From: CAYXLW01 sp964466055
GTDB lineage: Bacteria; Patescibacteriota; Gracilibacteria; GCA-2401425
Reading direction: 5' to 3'
NCBI GenBank assembly: GCA_964466055.1
Contig: CAYXLW010000007.1
Span: 5,787 to 69,786, forward strand
Length of the DNA stretch: 64,000 bases
Of the stretch, positions 63,613 through 64,000 are shown one piece after another. Under the pieces are notes generated by a model. It saw only the letters and a list, made by a program, of their open reading frames with translations. It was not told the origin of the DNA and did no database searches. A program made the translations under genes and the position numbers. Each line of letters starts with the position of its first letter. Position 1 is the first letter of the stretch.

Positions 63613-63924
63613 TTAATTTTCTTCTATCCCTCTTATATACTTATTTATCTCGATGTAATTCTCCATTTTTAAATCACAAAGTATTGATTCTATAAGATTA
63701 GTACGATTGTGTTCTGATATGAATCTGAAATTTCTAGTTCCTAATTCCTTTAATATTTCGTTGGTAGTCACATTAGGATTTTCTAGTAAAATAGCTATAG
63801 CTTTGATAGCTTCAAATTTTCTTTCCAAAAGATTCCTATCTATACTAGGATATTCGTTTGTAATATCTTCAGTGAAAAAGTAATACTGAGGATCACAAAC
63901 TGTTCTTTTTCTTTGAGTTTCCAT
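63613..63924 (-). CDS. Hypothetical protein, 103 aa
   Basis: A small soluble, mostly helical protein (METQRKRTVCDPQYYFFTEDITNEYPS...). The stretch NPNVTTNEILKELGTRNFRFISEHNRTNLIESILCDL could form a helix-turn-helix, but it is not a match I can name. No signal or membrane segment. Convergent with the pyrK-like gene, 7 bp apart. The last 76 bp of the window after its start show no gene. Confidence 0.5.
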   Translation of the reverse strand: METQRKRTVCDPQYYFFTEDITNEYPSIDRNLLERKFEAIKAIAILLENPNVTTNEILKELGTRNFRFISEHNRTNLIESILCDLKMENYIEINKYIRGIEEN

Positions 63925-64000
63925 GTTCTGCCAATTTTGTTTTTTTATACTAGCTTGCTAAAATAATTTCGAAGTATTATAATAAGGTTGTCAATTAACC

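Overview
The window is AT-rich, densely coded bacterial DNA with short intergenic gaps. Bacterial identity is clear from the ribosomal proteins, FtsA/FtsZ/FtsQ-type division proteins, Der, YbeY, L31 and L9. Several traits point to the Candidate Phyla Radiation (Patescibacteria): Cys-rich multi-zinc-ribbon paralogues, a DUF4012 protein, a compact type IV pilus PilB/PilC pair, an archaeal-type PurP and a V-type ATPase. This placement is an inference and no 16S gene is present. TGA is a genuine stop here (it ends ntpD, the YmdB-like gene, the NhaD-like permease and the accessory beta-CASP gene), so the code-25 lineages are unlikely. Almost no gene has a recognisable Shine-Dalgarno sequence; starts follow A/T-only leaders.

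Layout. 1-3683: S10-type ribosomal cluster (L3 end, L4, L23, L2, S19, L22, S3) that stops after S3. 3706-8842: three tandem Cys-rich proteins on the minus strand. 8900-20400: pyrD, a PiT-like permease, a methyltransferase with a small membrane protein, an HtrA-like protease, enolase, a secreted SLH-like protein, a PcrA/UvrD helicase and an ABC-F ATPase, followed by tRNA-Gly(TCC). 20663-26880: FtsQ-like and membrane proteins, then divergent pilB and a very large protein joining a SpoIIE/RsbU-type PP2C phosphatase to a PilC platform protein. 26934-33533: purP, ftsZ, ftsA, ybeY, a small gene, tgt and rplI. 33730-36752: a beta-CASP nuclease, an unknown gene and a TrmB-like regulator. 36844-45687: a complete nine-gene V-type ATPase operon in the order F-I-K-E-C-G-A-B-D. 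Its proteolipid keeps the residues of the Na+ site known from Enterococcus hirae. 45814-48943: a YmdB-like phosphodiesterase, an IF-2B-family protein and an NhaD/ArsB-type permease.

49113-54150 is the most unusual region. A tRNA-Ser(TGA) is followed immediately by a 261-bp repeat that recurs at 50207 and 53850. The first 240 bp are near-identical in all three copies, and each copy is entered by a tRNA-3'-end-like sequence. The intervals carry cargo: a toxin-antitoxin-like pair in the first, and a three-gene nuclease / beta-CASP / HAD-like operon with a strongly structured leader in the second. It looks like serial insertion at a tRNA gene, with no recombinase in view.

54199-64000: TspO, a MATE exporter, a RAYT-type transposase broken by one in-frame stop, REP-like palindromes, der, a K+ channel with a coiled-coil N-terminus, a lipoprotein, a DUF4012 protein, rpmE, a PyrK-like electron-transfer subunit (partner of the distant pyrD) and an unknown small gene.
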